From: Fratercula arctica
Lineage: Eukaryota; Chordata; Aves; Charadriiformes; Alcidae
Length of the DNA stretch: 64,000 nucleotides
Reading direction: 5' to 3'
Assembly: GCA_947846985.1 (NCBI GenBank)
Contig: CANTUZ010000003.1
Span: forward strand, 53,578,096-53,642,095
Each line of letters starts with the position of its first letter. Within the stretch, counting starts at the first letter, position 1. Shown piece after piece: positions 1-13,720 of the stretch. Made by a program: the position numbers and the translations under genes. The notes beneath the pieces are model-generated. The model worked only from the letters and a program-made list of their open reading frames with translations. It was not told the origin of the DNA and searched no databases.

Positions 1-2599
1 TCATACACAGAAAACATTTTAATTGATCTGTCTTTGCAGGCTTTCTTGGTCATCACTATTTTAGATTGTAAATGATTTTAGTGTCACTTTTCCATATTCA
101 ATCACTTGCTACATTCTTACTGATCAAGTTTAGTTTTATTTTTCAGAAATCAAATAACTTTTTTTTTTAAACCTTTAGCTTACAGCTTTTATTACCATGT
201 TGCTTGTTCTCTTGCATTAATAGCTAAGTCAAAGGCTACAGTAAAGACGTTAAAACATCAAAAGAAACAGCTACGCCTTCTGCTGCTGCTCAAAGGAGGC
301 AGAAAATGTAAAATTACACTATCAAAAACTTGTAAACACTAAAAATCTAATGTTTCAAAATAGCAGTTCAAGTAGTGAATGTTGGATTTGGTATTGATAA
401 CAAGTACTTTAGACCTGTGAAGTTTGCTATTTATGTATGGGATGGGGAAGCATTTCCAAACAGCTCTGCAGATTACTTCAACTGAACATGATTTTTGAGG
501 CGTGCCTGGAGTGCAGGCATTCCTAGGTGGATGAAGGCTATCGTAAAACTTCTCTGTCTGGCTAATGGGATAACTTTCCTTTCAGAAAGAATCCTGGATT
601 TTTGACCCTTTTAAGGGTGGGGAGTATTTGGTTTGGGGCTTTTTTTGTGGTGGTGGTGTGTGTCTTTGGTGGTGGTGGTTTTTTTTTTTTTTTACTTGCT
701 ACATTTCTCAAACTATTTTTTTAAACAGCTTTTGCTAGACTGTTTGTATATTTATTTAAAAAAAATTCTATAAAAAAAACCCTGATTTTTTTAAAAAATA
801 TTTGATACCAGAAAGTGCTTTTTTAAGCTTTTAGACGTTTGCATTTCAAGATGTTTCATTAACAAGTATGAAGCAAACAAGATAGTCTTCTGACAGTACA
901 TGGTGGTTAAAAAAAAAAAAAAAAACGCTAAACTCCAAAAACCCATCCCATCTTGTCTTTGGATCAGATGTGAAATTTCCAATGACAGATTGCTCCTAAT
1001 AAATTTACTTCCACTGCATCAATCTGTTAAGTAACATCTAACTTTGCTGTTCGTGATTACACTATTGAGACTTTCCTAAGCAGCCTTAGTTCTTCAGCCT
1101 GCACCAAGAAAGACCCAGTGTCTTTCATTGAACTAAAGTGACAAAGTAATAATCTAGAAGTTTTGAAACTGTATACATGTGAGTATATGTAAACATGTAT
1201 GTAACAAAGCAGGTTTATAATACCAATCTAGCTAGATTATACTTTGCAATTTGTTGTTTTGACAATTAGAACTACGTTGCTTTTCTGATTTTGTAGGCAA
1301 ACATTTTGTATTGTGTTGTGATCTCTTGTGGTCCATGACCTCGCCTTTACCTTACCTTGTTTTTGTTGGGATTAGTTTGAATCGTGTTCCATAAAGCAAA
1401 AAGTGCATTAGTTGCATTAATTCAGAAGTCCAGTCTGGAGGGATTGTGGTCAGAAGCTTATCATTTTGCTTTTTAGTCTATTAAATTTAATTCAAAAGGC
1501 TTAATAATCAGCTTGTAGCTGCAGCCTTTTTTTTGAAGCCTTTTGGTTTCTTGATTTTTGAAAGCAAGGGGTGAATTTGTATGGAAATAATCAGTATAGT
1601 CCCAGGAGATGCACGCAATCCTCCATAGCAGGATTTGTTTCTTTATGCTAGAGTGAGTAGAACCACTACGGGCAGTAATAATAGTGAGCTTCTGTGCGGT
1701 AGGGTTTCAGATCACTTGTTTGACTTGGCTTGCTCAATGTCCCTTGTACAAACCCAGTGTGCAGTAAGTTAGAGGTGATACGTTGTCTTCGTAAAGTGGA
1801 GCGCTCAGATTTGACTGAGATCCTGTTGAGAGCACTGAGCTCAATGTTTACCTGCCCCTTATTTATGCGAGTCAAAGCAGGACATTGAAACTAAGCACCT
1901 TCTGGTTTACATGTTACTGGGGCAGTCAGCTGGCATTAAACATTTTATGAAGCCATGAAAAATATCTTGATATTTTTGTGCTTTTTCTATCAGCTAGTGA
2001 GGATAAACTGAAAGTCAAATTATCTGGTGTTGTGTATCAAAATTGGATATTAAAAAAGAATCATAGTATTGTTTAGGGAGCAGAATAACTCCAGGGTATT
2101 TAGTTGCTCTGTACATGCAAAAATTAACAATCGTATTCTGGATTGCCACATAAGTATTGATCCATGTGTTTTACTACCATGACATTTTTTTAAATAAAGT
2201 AGAATTTATGAACTGCAACTGAAATCCATATTACGTTTTTAAATAATTTATGAAATATTTCAGTGAAACATTTTGTTATTTTGTGATTATTATTTGAATG
2301 ATTGCTTTCCTAATTGTATGAAATACTCTTTTCCTCAGGGTTTGCCTGACAGGAAACAGTAAAATGCTATTTTATAGCTTGTTAGTAATGGTGGCACTTT
2401 TTTTAAAATATTTTGCCAGCTGGGAGGCTTTCTCTCTCATTCTTCTGTATTCAGAACTTAATTATTCCTTTATGGAAAAGAGACGGGAAGAGAAACTTGT
2501 AAATATCTGTAACACCAGAATGGAGTGATAGCAGAGGAGTTGACAACAAATTTTTCTAACATTTATTTACAAATGTAATGAAGACCTGAAAAGGTAACC
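1..2599. other. Non-coding AT-rich stretch, no gene seen
   Basis: All frames on both strands are broken by frequent stops. The few short open frames show no recognisable domain and no biased codon use. The stretch contains a GT/T-rich tract at 614-693 and a 17-A run at 909-925. No repeat family was recognised. It is best described as intergenic or intronic single-copy DNA. Confidence 0.75.
614..693. repeat. GT/T-rich low-complexity tract
   Basis: The stretch is made of G-runs, GGT triplets and T-runs, ending in about 15 T (679-693). The same G/T flavour recurs at 27.1, 36.4, 41.5 and 61.2 kb, always with T-runs, so it is a general low-complexity class in this genome and not a unique element. 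Confidence 0.7.
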
Positions 2600-3245
2600 T
2601 TAAAATAAAATCATGGGGGAGAGTCTTATGCATGGTAAAATCTGCTCTTTCATTACTGCACGCTTTCAGCACTCATTTTACATTGTTATTTCCCGAAGTC
2701 CCTGCAACTGTTAAATTATGCAAATCAAGTTACCATAATATTCAGTGCCAAAATGTTTTATTTAATAGCACTCATTAATTTATTTCTCTAATCGAATCCA
2801 CTAGGAAATCATTTTAAATGTATCATTTTGTTTTAAATAGGTCCCAGTTCAGCATAACAGAAACCTGTTGGGCCTTATAATCGTGGTGTTTTTTCAAAAT
2901 GTACGTGACAATTCCTCAGTGATGCCCCCTGCTTCCCTCCCATTTACCCAGTAATTTTTCATAATGGGAGAATCAAACAACATGTTTAAATGTGACATAA
3001 CCATGTGTTTTATAATGCAATGAATTACCAATAATGTTAATGCTTCCACTCAAAGCGGAGCATTGTAAGAGAGAAAAGAGCTGAAGCAGACCCGAGAGAA
3101 CTAGGGTAACACCTCTGAGAGATGGTGAAGGCAATGCTAATGAGATTACAGAAGAAAAAGAGGAGAAATTCTTGCATAGCTCTGAGTCTCTGATTCATGT
3201 GGTCTGTAGAACAGAGTAGAAGGACATCTTGAATACTGCAATGAG
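2600..3245. promoter_or_regulatory. Candidate conserved non-coding block with octamer motif
   Basis: The block is free of low complexity and rich in short AT homeobox-type cores. A perfect POU octamer, ATGCAAAT, lies at 2718-2725, and TTAAAT and TTAATTTA cores lie around it. The right half (3050-3245) is more balanced in composition and ends in a good splice-donor consensus, GAG|GTAAGT, at 3243-3251. This could be a distal enhancer, or the last half could be a non-coding exon. Conservation was not tested; the call rests on texture and motifs only. Confidence 0.25.
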
Positions 3246-6200
3246 GTAAGTTGAATTGGTTTCTGGATCTCCCCAGGAAAGTGATTTTTTTATTTTATTT
3301 TTATTTTTTCTTAAGTCTTGGCAAAGGGGAGGCAGGGGAATTCCCTTTTGATTGGTCCTTCTGCCACGTGTGTTTCAAATGTGCTTTCTGGAGGAGGGAA
3401 ATTTTGAGGCACGTGATTTGCTTTACTGCGAGCACAAGGAGCATGATTATGGAGTTAGAGCTGCCCTAGGCTTTGGGAGGGGTAAACATAATTTAAAAGT
3501 TCTGTGATCCAAAAATACTACTCGAATAACATAGGCATAATTTCTTTTTGTCAGAGGAAGCTATCACATTTGAAATCCTGAATTTTAGGCATAAAATATA
3601 AAGCTTTATATGCACGTATTTATAAGCAAAAACCTGGATACTGGACAGCTTTTCTTTCCACTAAATTCTAAACCTTTGTGCTCCTCTCATCCCAATACTC
3701 TTGTGCAGCTGTGGCAGGAAATTAAATTCAGTGCAGGACTGGAGATTGCAATCGTCTCTGCTCCTGTATCTGACACATTTTTACCTTGTTCCATTGCAGG
3801 GAAGATCTGGCAACTTGTTTGAATACCCAAGTTAAATATTTTTGCAGGGACAAATAAGGTTAACTTTGCACCATTTAAAAGCCACAGGGAATAGAATATC
3901 TTGTTGTCTCTGAGACTGCGCAAATGAGATTCTTGTCTAATTGAAAAATACGACATTTCTGGGTTGATTGCTGGAAATGACCAATTATCCAAACACCTCC
4001 AATAGAAGGAACAGCACTACCCCTCTGCTATCTTTCTTCAAAGAAATTATTATCACCTTTAATCTGTAGCACGTTCACCAGAAGACTACTTGATTCTTAC
4101 TACGCAATTCTTATTATTCAGCTCTGTGAATAACTGGTAATATCATTATCCAGTTGCCTTCTTTGCCTTGTGAAATTAGATGGAGCAACAGTTTGGATGA
4201 CGATGGAATTGCCTCAAACTTGTCAGTGTCCGTTGTAGTGACAAGTTATAGGTCCTGAAGCACATGAAGTCATGTGAAGAAGTAGGTAGGTGGCCATCGC
4301 CTCGTATTTTCGGATCTTCCCTCTATGCAATTTAATCCAGCCCTAAACAGGTTAATTCCTTCCATGTCCCTTCTTCCTTCTCGGTTTAGCTTCTAGAAAT
4401 GTTGCTGTAGGAAGCAGAGGAAGTAAGAGTAGAGAATGTGACCGTTGTTCCTATGGGGTAAAGGGCAAAACAAGGCAGCCCTGGTCTCATCATGCTTCCT
4501 CTCTCCCCCTGCCCAGCCCCTCTTCTGTAAGGAAGATATGGCACTGAGAAAGAACATTCCTAGTTTTAATCTTTTAAAGCAATCTGCAAGTGTTTATACG
4601 TTTCTTCATATACTTATTTAATATATGTTTTTCATACAACCCCAACGTAAAATAAAAAACTTGATGGGGTGTATGTGTTTTTTTGTCTAGTTAATGGTGC
4701 TTACCTCAGGTCACTTTGAGTCTTTATATGTAAAATATCAGGACTTAAAAGACATTAGAAGAATAAGTAGGTATTTTGGAGAATTCTACTTGTATTTCTT
4801 TGATTTGAAAGCTAGGAAGTTCTTAATACTGAATAAACACTTATTTTCATGCTCAGGACAGGTATTTTTAATAATTATTTTCTGAATCAAGAAAAAATTC
4901 AAAATAAGAATGGCACATAAAAAAAAGATATTAACATTAGCCAAAATAATTTTAACTGCCTTTAACTAATCTCCCCATATATAGGTGTTCTATTATGACA
5001 GAAGTAAATATTCCATTTAGTTTTTGACTAAAATAAAGCAATAAACAAAGCAGCAAGGAAAACTGGTGAGTGTCTCCCCTTTTTCCCCTTCCTCTTGGCT
5101 TTGTTCTTGGCAGATTTCCCATCTGTGATTATATACTCCAGCATTCCCAAGATACAAAGTTCTCTGCTGAATATTAATGACAAGGAAAATCTCAGCAGCT
5201 TTATTCTTTAGCGATCTGACCTTTCCTCTGTCAACTTGCTTACTTACAAACATTTCCACATCTTTGATTCAACCTGCAGTTTACTGAAAGGCAAGAAGCA
5301 AAACTTCTGAGTCTGCCTTTCTGTGGTCTGTTTATTAAGGGGAATATTTTATTTTTCTTTTTTTAGGAGCTCGGGGTCTCAGGCTTGGAATTTTGTAAGC
5401 ACTTTTTGCTATCTTGAAATATTGTTTGCCTCGCCACTTTGTGGGATGTTAATCAGATCAAATGGAGGCAACCAGCTGCTAAGACTTCAACTCGTGTCGC
5501 TCTACTTAGAGATTAAATGCAGCAGATAAAATGCCAGCTCATCAGTCCAAGGCTTTTTCCAGTTTTCTGGTTGAATTTCTTAAAGGTGATCTAGAAATAT
5601 TTTTGCAAACTCACCAGTGTGAGAAGCCATTTGTGAGGGAAGCATGGTGATGGGCTTGAGGAATGAAGGAAGCCTCTGTAGGACCTCTTGGTGACCCACC
5701 TGTCAGCCTGAGCCTCGCTTTCAGGAATAATACTTTTCATCTAGGGCCCCTTTCCCCCTCACTATGTTTCTGTCTGTCCCCAGTGACTAGACTCATCTTA
5801 GCTAAAACGAATCCACCTACCTCTAGCACTTTGTGTGAGCGTACATGATTTTCTGTCAGTTTTGCTGGTCATGGAAAATGTATAGTTTCGGGTTTTCTTA
5901 ATCATAACAACACGGTGGAGACTGAACTGGTACATACAAGTGTTTTCCAAATCTCACAAAACTTCCTTAGCTGAAAACTGTCCAAAGCTCAGAAAGCACA
6001 TCTCCGTTTATTAGGATGTTTATTCTTGTCATGAATCACAGTGTGTCCTATGAAACAATCTTGACTTTTCTTTCCCTCCTTCTCTTTGCAGGATTTGCTT
6101 ATACTGATGAGTATTTTGAGTAGGACACTGTCTTAGAAGGTGTTTACAGGGAAATGTTTGCATAAACTATCACTTTGGTCATCTTTTGTAGCTGTTCCTA

Positions 6201-9200
6201 GGCTTCTCCTCCCCCAGATTTCCTTCCAGAAGAGCCCCTCTCTGCTCATGGCTTGGGAGGATGCTTGGGGACCTTCACATTGCCTGGCAAGTGCTGGGCT
6301 CTGAGAGGGAGCCCAGGATGGCAAAGTGGGGTTCTCTCCCAGCACTCAGTGAAGACAGCTGGCGGTGAGGATTTTTTTTCAGGAGTTCAGAAATGCCTTC
6401 CCTGATCACTTGCTGCACCTGTTACCAATTAGCATTATCTACAAATAGTGTGTTGCTTACTCATTAAAGCCCAGATTCTTGAAGGTCTTCATATGACCAA
6501 CTTCTGAGGATTTCAGCATGGAAAAGCTTGAATAAATTTTGTGGCAGACATAAGTGACTTCACAAACATCTGCAAACAGTTTGTACTCAGCTTCGTTTCC
6601 TTGATAGCCATCTGCTATGTTGCTGCGCACTCTTACATGTAGAAAGTAGGTAAGGGAGCTTAAAGAGTATTTGCAGATGGGTTGCTTGTAAGTTATTTTC
6701 GTCAAGAAGATGGCGGCTAAGATTTCTTTTTCTTTTTTCTCTTCCCCCCACCTCTCACCCCTCCCCCCCAGCATGTCTTGTGAAGCACTTGAAGGTTTGC
6801 AAATGAAAATTAATACTATTTTTCTGTGCATTTTTACTGGTGACTTTTATTCTTTTGTATCCTACTTTATTGATCTTCATCAGAGACGTTTGTGTATCTA
6901 CCTCTGAGTTTATTCTTACCAAGATATGATTCATTTGTATGGAAGTAGTAGTAAATTTATTTAAATATCCCTGCTTATCTGCAAAGGTTGTTGTTCAGAC
7001 TGTAAAAAGGATCGTGTAATAGCCTTTGCAGCTATCCACCTAAAATTTTGAAGTGTTTCAGTACTTTTACATTTCATCAAGTATGTAATTATATTGTTAT
7101 TATTCAAAGAAATCTATGTAAATTAAATATACTCAACACTTCCTTCTCCAGATAGAACTGAAATTAGAAATTTATAAGATCTTATTTTTAAGAGTAAGCT
7201 GAAATTGTGTGTAATTTGATAGACAATCAATGTGAAAAGAATGCTGACTGAAAAGGACTGAGATACCTAACTAACCATATTCCCAGTGACTTAGTGATAA
7301 TGCTGGTAAGGCCTTTACTCTCTCTCAGGCAGAAATTTCATCTGTTGGGTAGCTGTTTGTCTTGGTCATATGACTTAGAATAAAACTTCTTGAAACGATG
7401 CTGCTCCTTCTGATGGCAGTGAAGTAAAGAATCAGTCCTATAAAAACTCCTTGGTCCTAAAATTCAGTACGAAAAAAGCTCCTTTGCTGTATGAAGCTGA
7501 AGCCTGACTGTTGAACTAGTTTTTGCCTGCTACGTAACTGTAGCCAAAAAGAGATGGGAAAACTTGTATATTTGCAGGATTCAAATGTACAAGATTGGCA
7601 GCTCTTTTTTCTGACAAATTAAATTTGTTTTCAATTTTTAATTACTAATAAGTAATAGATCTGTGTTTTTAATGGTGTGAAACTATGTAGAGTTAGGGAA
7701 ATTAAATATGTCTTTGAAGGTTAATGAGCAATGCATTTTCAAGTGATCTGAAGACCATTTAGAATATGTTGTAAGTAAAATATATGTCCTCTCTAAGTAT
7801 ATAGAGGATTTGAGAAAGGATCAAATTCCTAAACCTAGCCTTAGCAGTCTGCAGAAGATTTCTGGCTGTGGAAGATTGCAGAGCCCTCTGAACATGAACA
7901 AATGAATGATACTGGTAAACAGCAACACAATAAACGGAGGACATCAGAAAGCACGCACTACTAATGCTTTGAATATTACATTATTTTGCTTCATAGGAGT
8001 TCTGGAAACTGCTTATGAGGCTTATAAACTTTGCTCCCAAGGGAAAGTACGCTCTGACAAACAGAAATGCAACAGCTAGAATGAATACGTATCTTTTTAT
8101 GTTTTGATCTGCGTAGGAGTTGCGTAAAAGCTGTGTATCCTTTCAGCCTGTCTTATACCTAGCTATTCAAGGAAGAAAGATGCTTTTTTGCTGAGATCCT
8201 TCCTATTCTGTGTTTTAAGTATTATAAACCCCTCAAACTTTTACTATTCCTTTCTAGGAAACTTTTTTTGGAAAAAAAAAAAAAAGCCCAAACGTAGAAA
8301 CAGCACAGTGTTTTGGCAATGTATATAGTTTGTAATATGCTCAAAACCATAGTTTCTTTTCTGAGTCAAAGATATTGGTCTTCCATCAGCTACATCATTA
8401 CTGCCAATAGATACCACCAGAAAACCAATAACAAAACTTGCCTCCATTAAATGTGTGTCCTCAGCAGATGTGTATTGCTGAAAATGAAGTTATATTCATA
8501 CTTCACTCAGAAATATAGCAAAACGATCTTTGGTATGCTTTAGTCCTGCAAATTGAAGTGACAGCTGACTTAATCTTCCCTATCAGACATTTATTTATGT
8601 TTCTCACAGGGAAATGCATTGCACGTTTAGAAAGCCCCTTGAATGTATTGGAAAAAATTAAAAAAAAAAAATTGTTTGGAAAAAGATTCATCTATGTGGA
8701 TGACATCTTGTTTAAATGTGATGAATGCATATTTGTATAAGAAATGGGGCATACTCATGCTATTCACATACATCTTAGCAATTACTGTTGCGTTCTCTTC
8801 TTGGAATCAGGTTTGTTGCAGGTAAATATCTTACTTTTGCTAAACTGTGCTTTAGAACTTGATGCTTTAGTAATCCCCAAGACAACCTGAGAGTCTGTTA
8901 CACAGTGCAGAATTGTCCCCAGAAACAGTAGTAGATCCGAAAAACCACATGGATGGCTTCTTAGGGTGGACTAGAGACCATGGTAGCAGCATCCCAGTTT
9001 TCCTCATACTTTGCCATGTCGGTGTGCCTCCAGCACTTTGTTGGACTCTGTAGTTCATGAAGTGGAGTGCCTTTGGCATTACTTTGCTTCCCGTGTGGCC
9101 ATGGTGGCAGCTTGGGTATTAAATGTCTACTGATACATATGCCTTATGGAGATGTTTGTTTAATTGTGCAACATTAGCTTTCCCGTCAGCTATTCATCAT

Positions 9201-12200
9201 CTCATCTAAAGGAAAGTAGTAGGTCATGTAGCAGTGGACTAGTCTGTTCTCACCGTTGCTCCCTTTGGGGTAAGGAAAGTTAAGAGGACTGGAGCTTGAA
9301 ATGGCAAAATTTGTGATATCACACAGAAATTAAGTGGAAATATCATTTTGTTTTCCACTTTAAAGTCTGGTTGAAGTACGTTTTATTAAATATCTCTCAA
9401 TTGTCTTTCTCAAAAAGAAAAAAAGAAAAAGCAGGCAAGTTATTCTCAGATATTTATTTTGTTTTGTAATACCTTGGGCTGAGCTCTTAAAATATGATAT
9501 TTTCTTGTGTATTTATTTCTAAAAGTATGATATTGATATGCTAAATCAAGTTTAATGAATTATTCTTCTTTAATGAATATTGTTAAAAACAATAAAGCAC
9601 TGAACGTCTCTAAAGTGCAGGCCTCCACTTTTGAAGCCCTCTCCCTGATAAACCTGTTTGTGTTCATATTATAATCACACCATGTAATTTTAAATAAGGT
9701 GAAGCTATCTGGAATGATGTAATATTCTAGAACAGAATAATCTGTTTTGGAACTGAAAGTATGTCAAATTGTAACACGATATGGAAATACAGAAAATTGT
9801 TGTAAATGTGTAAATAATTTGTTGAGAGGAGCAACATGTTTTCAGTGCTCTCAGATGTATTGTTTGATCATGGTAAAAGAAAGGAACATTTGTGGAAGAT
9901 CAAACAAGATCATGTACGGGGTAGACTTTACGGTTCGCATAAAGTCTGAGCCTTTTCTTCTAAAATTCATCTGACACCTGTAGCTTCGTCTGTGGGGGTT
10001 GGTGACTTTCAGTATAACAGAACTTTGTTCCTGTATTACATTCAGTGAGGTGACTGTACGCAGTCAGTTATTATCACTTGATCTATTGTCTGTGATGTCA
10101 GAACAGGAATATTTTAGAGGATGGTTAAATCTGTGCTTTTAAGAACAAATAGATTGAAAAATTGTTAGTAATAATCAAGTTTATCAGATACTTTAGAATC
10201 TGGTCTTACGAGTTATTTCACATTTCATTTCGATACCACTTGGAATATTAAATTTGAACAGTGTTACAGTCAATTCCACGTGTGGCTAGATAACTGTCTA
10301 GTCTGCATGCAGCAGATCAATGGCACAGTATTTCTTGCACACACTCAAGAAGAATTTCTGTAAGTTTATGTGCATGTATATAAATGTTTTGTAGCTTAAC
10401 ATGTACCAGGTGAAATCTAGCAAAAAACCAAAAAAGAACAACCTCCCCTGTGGTTTGCGTTAGTTGCTGTGTGCGCCAAGTAGAATAGAAATTCCGTCAG
10501 TGAATAACATGATAATCTCTCACCATTCCAGTATGTCTTCTCCTGGGGGTGGGGTGGTATTTAAGTTAAATAAAAACAAATAATAGTAAAGTCAGGGATA
10601 TATTTCTGTTCCAGTTGGCATTTTACGTAGCAGACTCCTGATTTGTGGCATTCGGATCAAGTAGGGGGGGAATCCTTCTGGGCAAGTGGAGGAAATACTC
10701 CCCCATGTACTGCAGAGCTGCCCTTTGGTGACCCTGCCGCTTGTCCTGGCCTTTGCGTATGCCTCCTTCAAAACATGTGAATCGTGGCAGATCCTCAGCT
10801 CCTCCCGTTCCCTCATCTGTCTTAAACCCTGCAAACACTTGTACACCTGTCTGAATCCAGAGAGAAGCCTTGTGCCAAATACTCGATGTGAATGTAGTAT
10901 GAGGCTTCTTCAATTCAAGCTGCCCAGCCTTCCCCTGAACTGCTGATAAAGCTGCTTTTGCTGCTGGAAAATAGGGATGTAGAGTTTGCTGATAACCTGC
11001 TTGTTTGGTTTTCCTTTTTGTGTTATTCAGCAATCAGTCATTGTACTCTATTTTTAAAATGAGTTGCCTATTCAGCCATATCACCACCGTATTTGTTTAC
11101 ACTCTTCTGTTTGAACTCTGGCTTCTTCTAGTTTCACTACAATTCATATTGTTATCATTACATGTGGCAACCTGTTTCCTCATCAATGGGAATAAAATGG
11201 CAGAAATCAACTCTGCTTCTTTTTCAAATTGCTTGCAAATGACCCAAGTACAAGATTAAAACAAGCTGAACCTTCAACATCTGCATTTCGAACCATTTTT
11301 CCTTTCTTTCTGTTTTGCATTGTACAGGCCTGCTCCTTCAAAATTACTATTGTGCTGTGTTTTAAATATTTGATCAAATTCCACCAAAATCATGGCTGGC
11401 TCCACCACAGATGCAGTCTGTGTACTGCCTGGAGAGCAGGAACCATGGATGGTTCTTCCAAAGCTTTCTAAAATGTGGGACAGGCTGACAGAGGTCTGGG
11501 GAAAAGTGTGGCAGAACTGGATTCAGAAGTCAGAGGAAGTAACATAGTCCAGCATCTGTTCTATAGTAAATATATCTTCTTAAATTGCGTGCTGCGGGGA
11601 ACTTGATTCCTTGCTGTTTGTCCCATATCAGTTTGGGCCACTGTATGTAGCTGCTTTTTTCTTTTTAAACTCTTGTGGCATCTCTTAAACTGTATATGAA
11701 ATATGATATGGAGATTGTATCAATGGCATTTCTAAACATGGGATTTCTGGGTTTTTTTCTCTGCTTTGATGTCAGGGTTCTGACAACTGCCCTTTACTTG
11801 TGTGCCCACCTGCTGCAGTTGGGGGCCCGGTTTATATGCCATATTCTGTCTTTAAAGCTATATTATTTTTCTTTTGACATCTTGTTCTTTCCTTTTTTTT
11901 TCTTAACCCTCAAAGGATTTTATGTTTTCATGCTAGTTTTCTTCTATTCTATTTTTTTCTACAAATAGAAATGAGCCCACCCAGGTTCACTACTTGGGGT
12001 CTTTTTTTTGTTTGTTTGTTTCTGTAGTTTTGCAACTTTCCTGTTGTTCACAAAGTTTGCATAGACATGCTACACTTTACAGATATAACACTCTAGCCTG
12101 GCACTGCATTGCATAATCATTTGTAATCAAAATTGCTTAAGATGATTTAGCAAACAACATTGAATGCAACTGCTAAGTATTGGGAGTAGGGAAGTTGACC

Positions 12201-13549
12201 CTTATTTAGAGCCTGCTCTTAGGTTTTAAAGCATAAAACTAATGGTGCTAAGATGGTAATGTGGAGACAACTATATGTTATCTGAGTCTGGCATGATAGA
12301 AGGCTAAATTATGTTATCCCTGTACTGTAGCCTTCATGTATAACAAATGCTGCTACACATAAGCAGAGCACAGAGAGAAATAAAATCGGCTCCGTTAGAA
12401 GTGAATTTACAGATGCATCTGTCGAGGATGGACAGCGTATTTGTACAGTTCTCTTCCTGATGGTTTCCTTGTTCTGAAAGGGTGCAGTTCTAAGGATTTT
12501 AGGAGCAAAAGGGTTGTCTTGCTTCAAATTAAAATTGAGTCAGGGCACGTAGATTTTCTTGTTTTTATTCTACCTTTTTCCATAGCAATAAAATACAAAT
12601 ATTAGATAAGTCTTTAAACACATAATAAAACGCTGCTGTGAATAATATGCTGTTCAGAGGATGCAGGTGTAATTTATTTCCTGAAGCATATCATCATAAA
12701 AAAGGTTGTGTTAAAATTTTAATGGAAATATATTTCTGAACCTCAGTCTGAAGGACCTGTATACAGGTATTAGGGTATAAAGAGAAAAGTTCTGATTCCA
12801 GTTTCAAAAGAAACTTTTCTTTTTAAGATATATTCAACTTTTTTTTCTATGACTCTTAGCATTACTTTTTTTTTTTTTTTTTTTTTTTAAAGTAATAATT
12901 AGGAAATCATGTTTGGGCATGTCTATGAAAAGCTAGGATGTTGATGGTGTCAAAGAACTGTACCCAAACCGTTTTCATAGCTATCCTTGGGGAAAACTGT
13001 TTGAGACGGCTTATTCTAGCAAATGCTTAATTTCTGAAGTGTTCTGGAAAAGTGAAAGGAAATACTGACTAGGACAAGAAACATGAAAGGAACCTTCACC
13101 TTCAGGGAGGGAAGTTGAATTGGAACTCTAAAGCTAAGAAAACTCCACTCCTGGCTTCTGCCTGTATGGCATAGGTATTTCAGTTTCTTGGACTACTATC
13201 CAAAAAATGCCTTGTTCATAGCTTTCAGATCAGTTGGTAAGAGCACGTGGTACGTGTGGCCAGGGTGTCCGAATGGTTTCACAGACAAACACACAACGGG
13301 GATAAGTGGAGAAGGTGAAGTTCTTGGGATAGATGGGCTTGTTGACTTTTACTTGCAAAGGCTAAGATTAGAGAGCTAATAGGGATAAGTATGATAGTGT
13401 TTTGTGGTGCAGCATGATGAAGAGAAATATTCTTGCAGTCTGTGATTGAACAGGTTAGATATGATTTTTACTTCTGCAGGTGGCTTCCTCTTACACCACC
13501 TCTGTACTTAATTTACAGAATTTTAAATATAGCACTGACTTTAGTGTTG
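3246..13549. other. Long non-coding stretch, no gene seen
   Basis: No recognisable coding sequence, RNA gene or interspersed repeat was found. Local features are a pyrimidine-rich acceptor-like run ending in CAG at 6089-6091, some less AT-rich sequence at 5.65-5.83, 6.18-6.36, 8.87-9.12 and 10.65-10.95 kb, and a 23-T run at 12866-12888. The open frames in the less AT-rich patches have no family resemblance. Very old, unrecognisable repeats may be present. Confidence 0.7.
12861..12896. repeat. T23 run inside a short inverted repeat
   Basis: ATTACTTT (12861-12868) and its exact complement AAAGTAAT (12889-12896) frame the 23-T homopolymer at 12866-12888. It is either the complement of a poly-A tail left by a minus-strand retroposition or a simple homopolymer expansion. 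No recognisable retroposon body lies next to it. Confidence 0.6.
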
Positions 13550-13720
13550 CTGGCATTGATTTGCAACAATTTTAGACAAATACAGCTTATATGGGTTTCT
13601 AACGCAGGCTAACATGTTGTTCTATTGATGTGTTAATTAAGCCCTTAATTAGGTGGTGGTAGACTGATAATATTATGTGATGTGGCAGCATCCCCAAATT
13701 ATTCCTGGAAAGTTATGCGT
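13550..13720. promoter_or_regulatory. Candidate regulatory block with homeodomain palindrome
   Basis: The block contains a perfect palindrome with two 8-bp arms, TAATTAAG and CTTAATTA, separated by CC (13634-13651). Each arm carries the TAATTA core bound by homeodomains, so paired binding is possible. The surrounding sequence is not low complexity. Function is inferred from the motif alone. Confidence 0.25.

Noticed and set aside
6060..6091. Very good splice acceptor (long pyrimidine run ending in CAG)
   Set aside because: All three frames after it reach a stop within about 15 codons and no convincing donor follows.
8611..8826. Possible exon between CTCACAG and GCAG|GTAAAT
   Set aside because: The frame open from the acceptor side ends in a stop about 80 bp before the donor.
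10592..11033. Overlapping minus-strand frames of 84 and 136 codons
   Set aside because: They overlap in different frames, as expected from a less AT-rich patch lacking stops; neither has a known motif.
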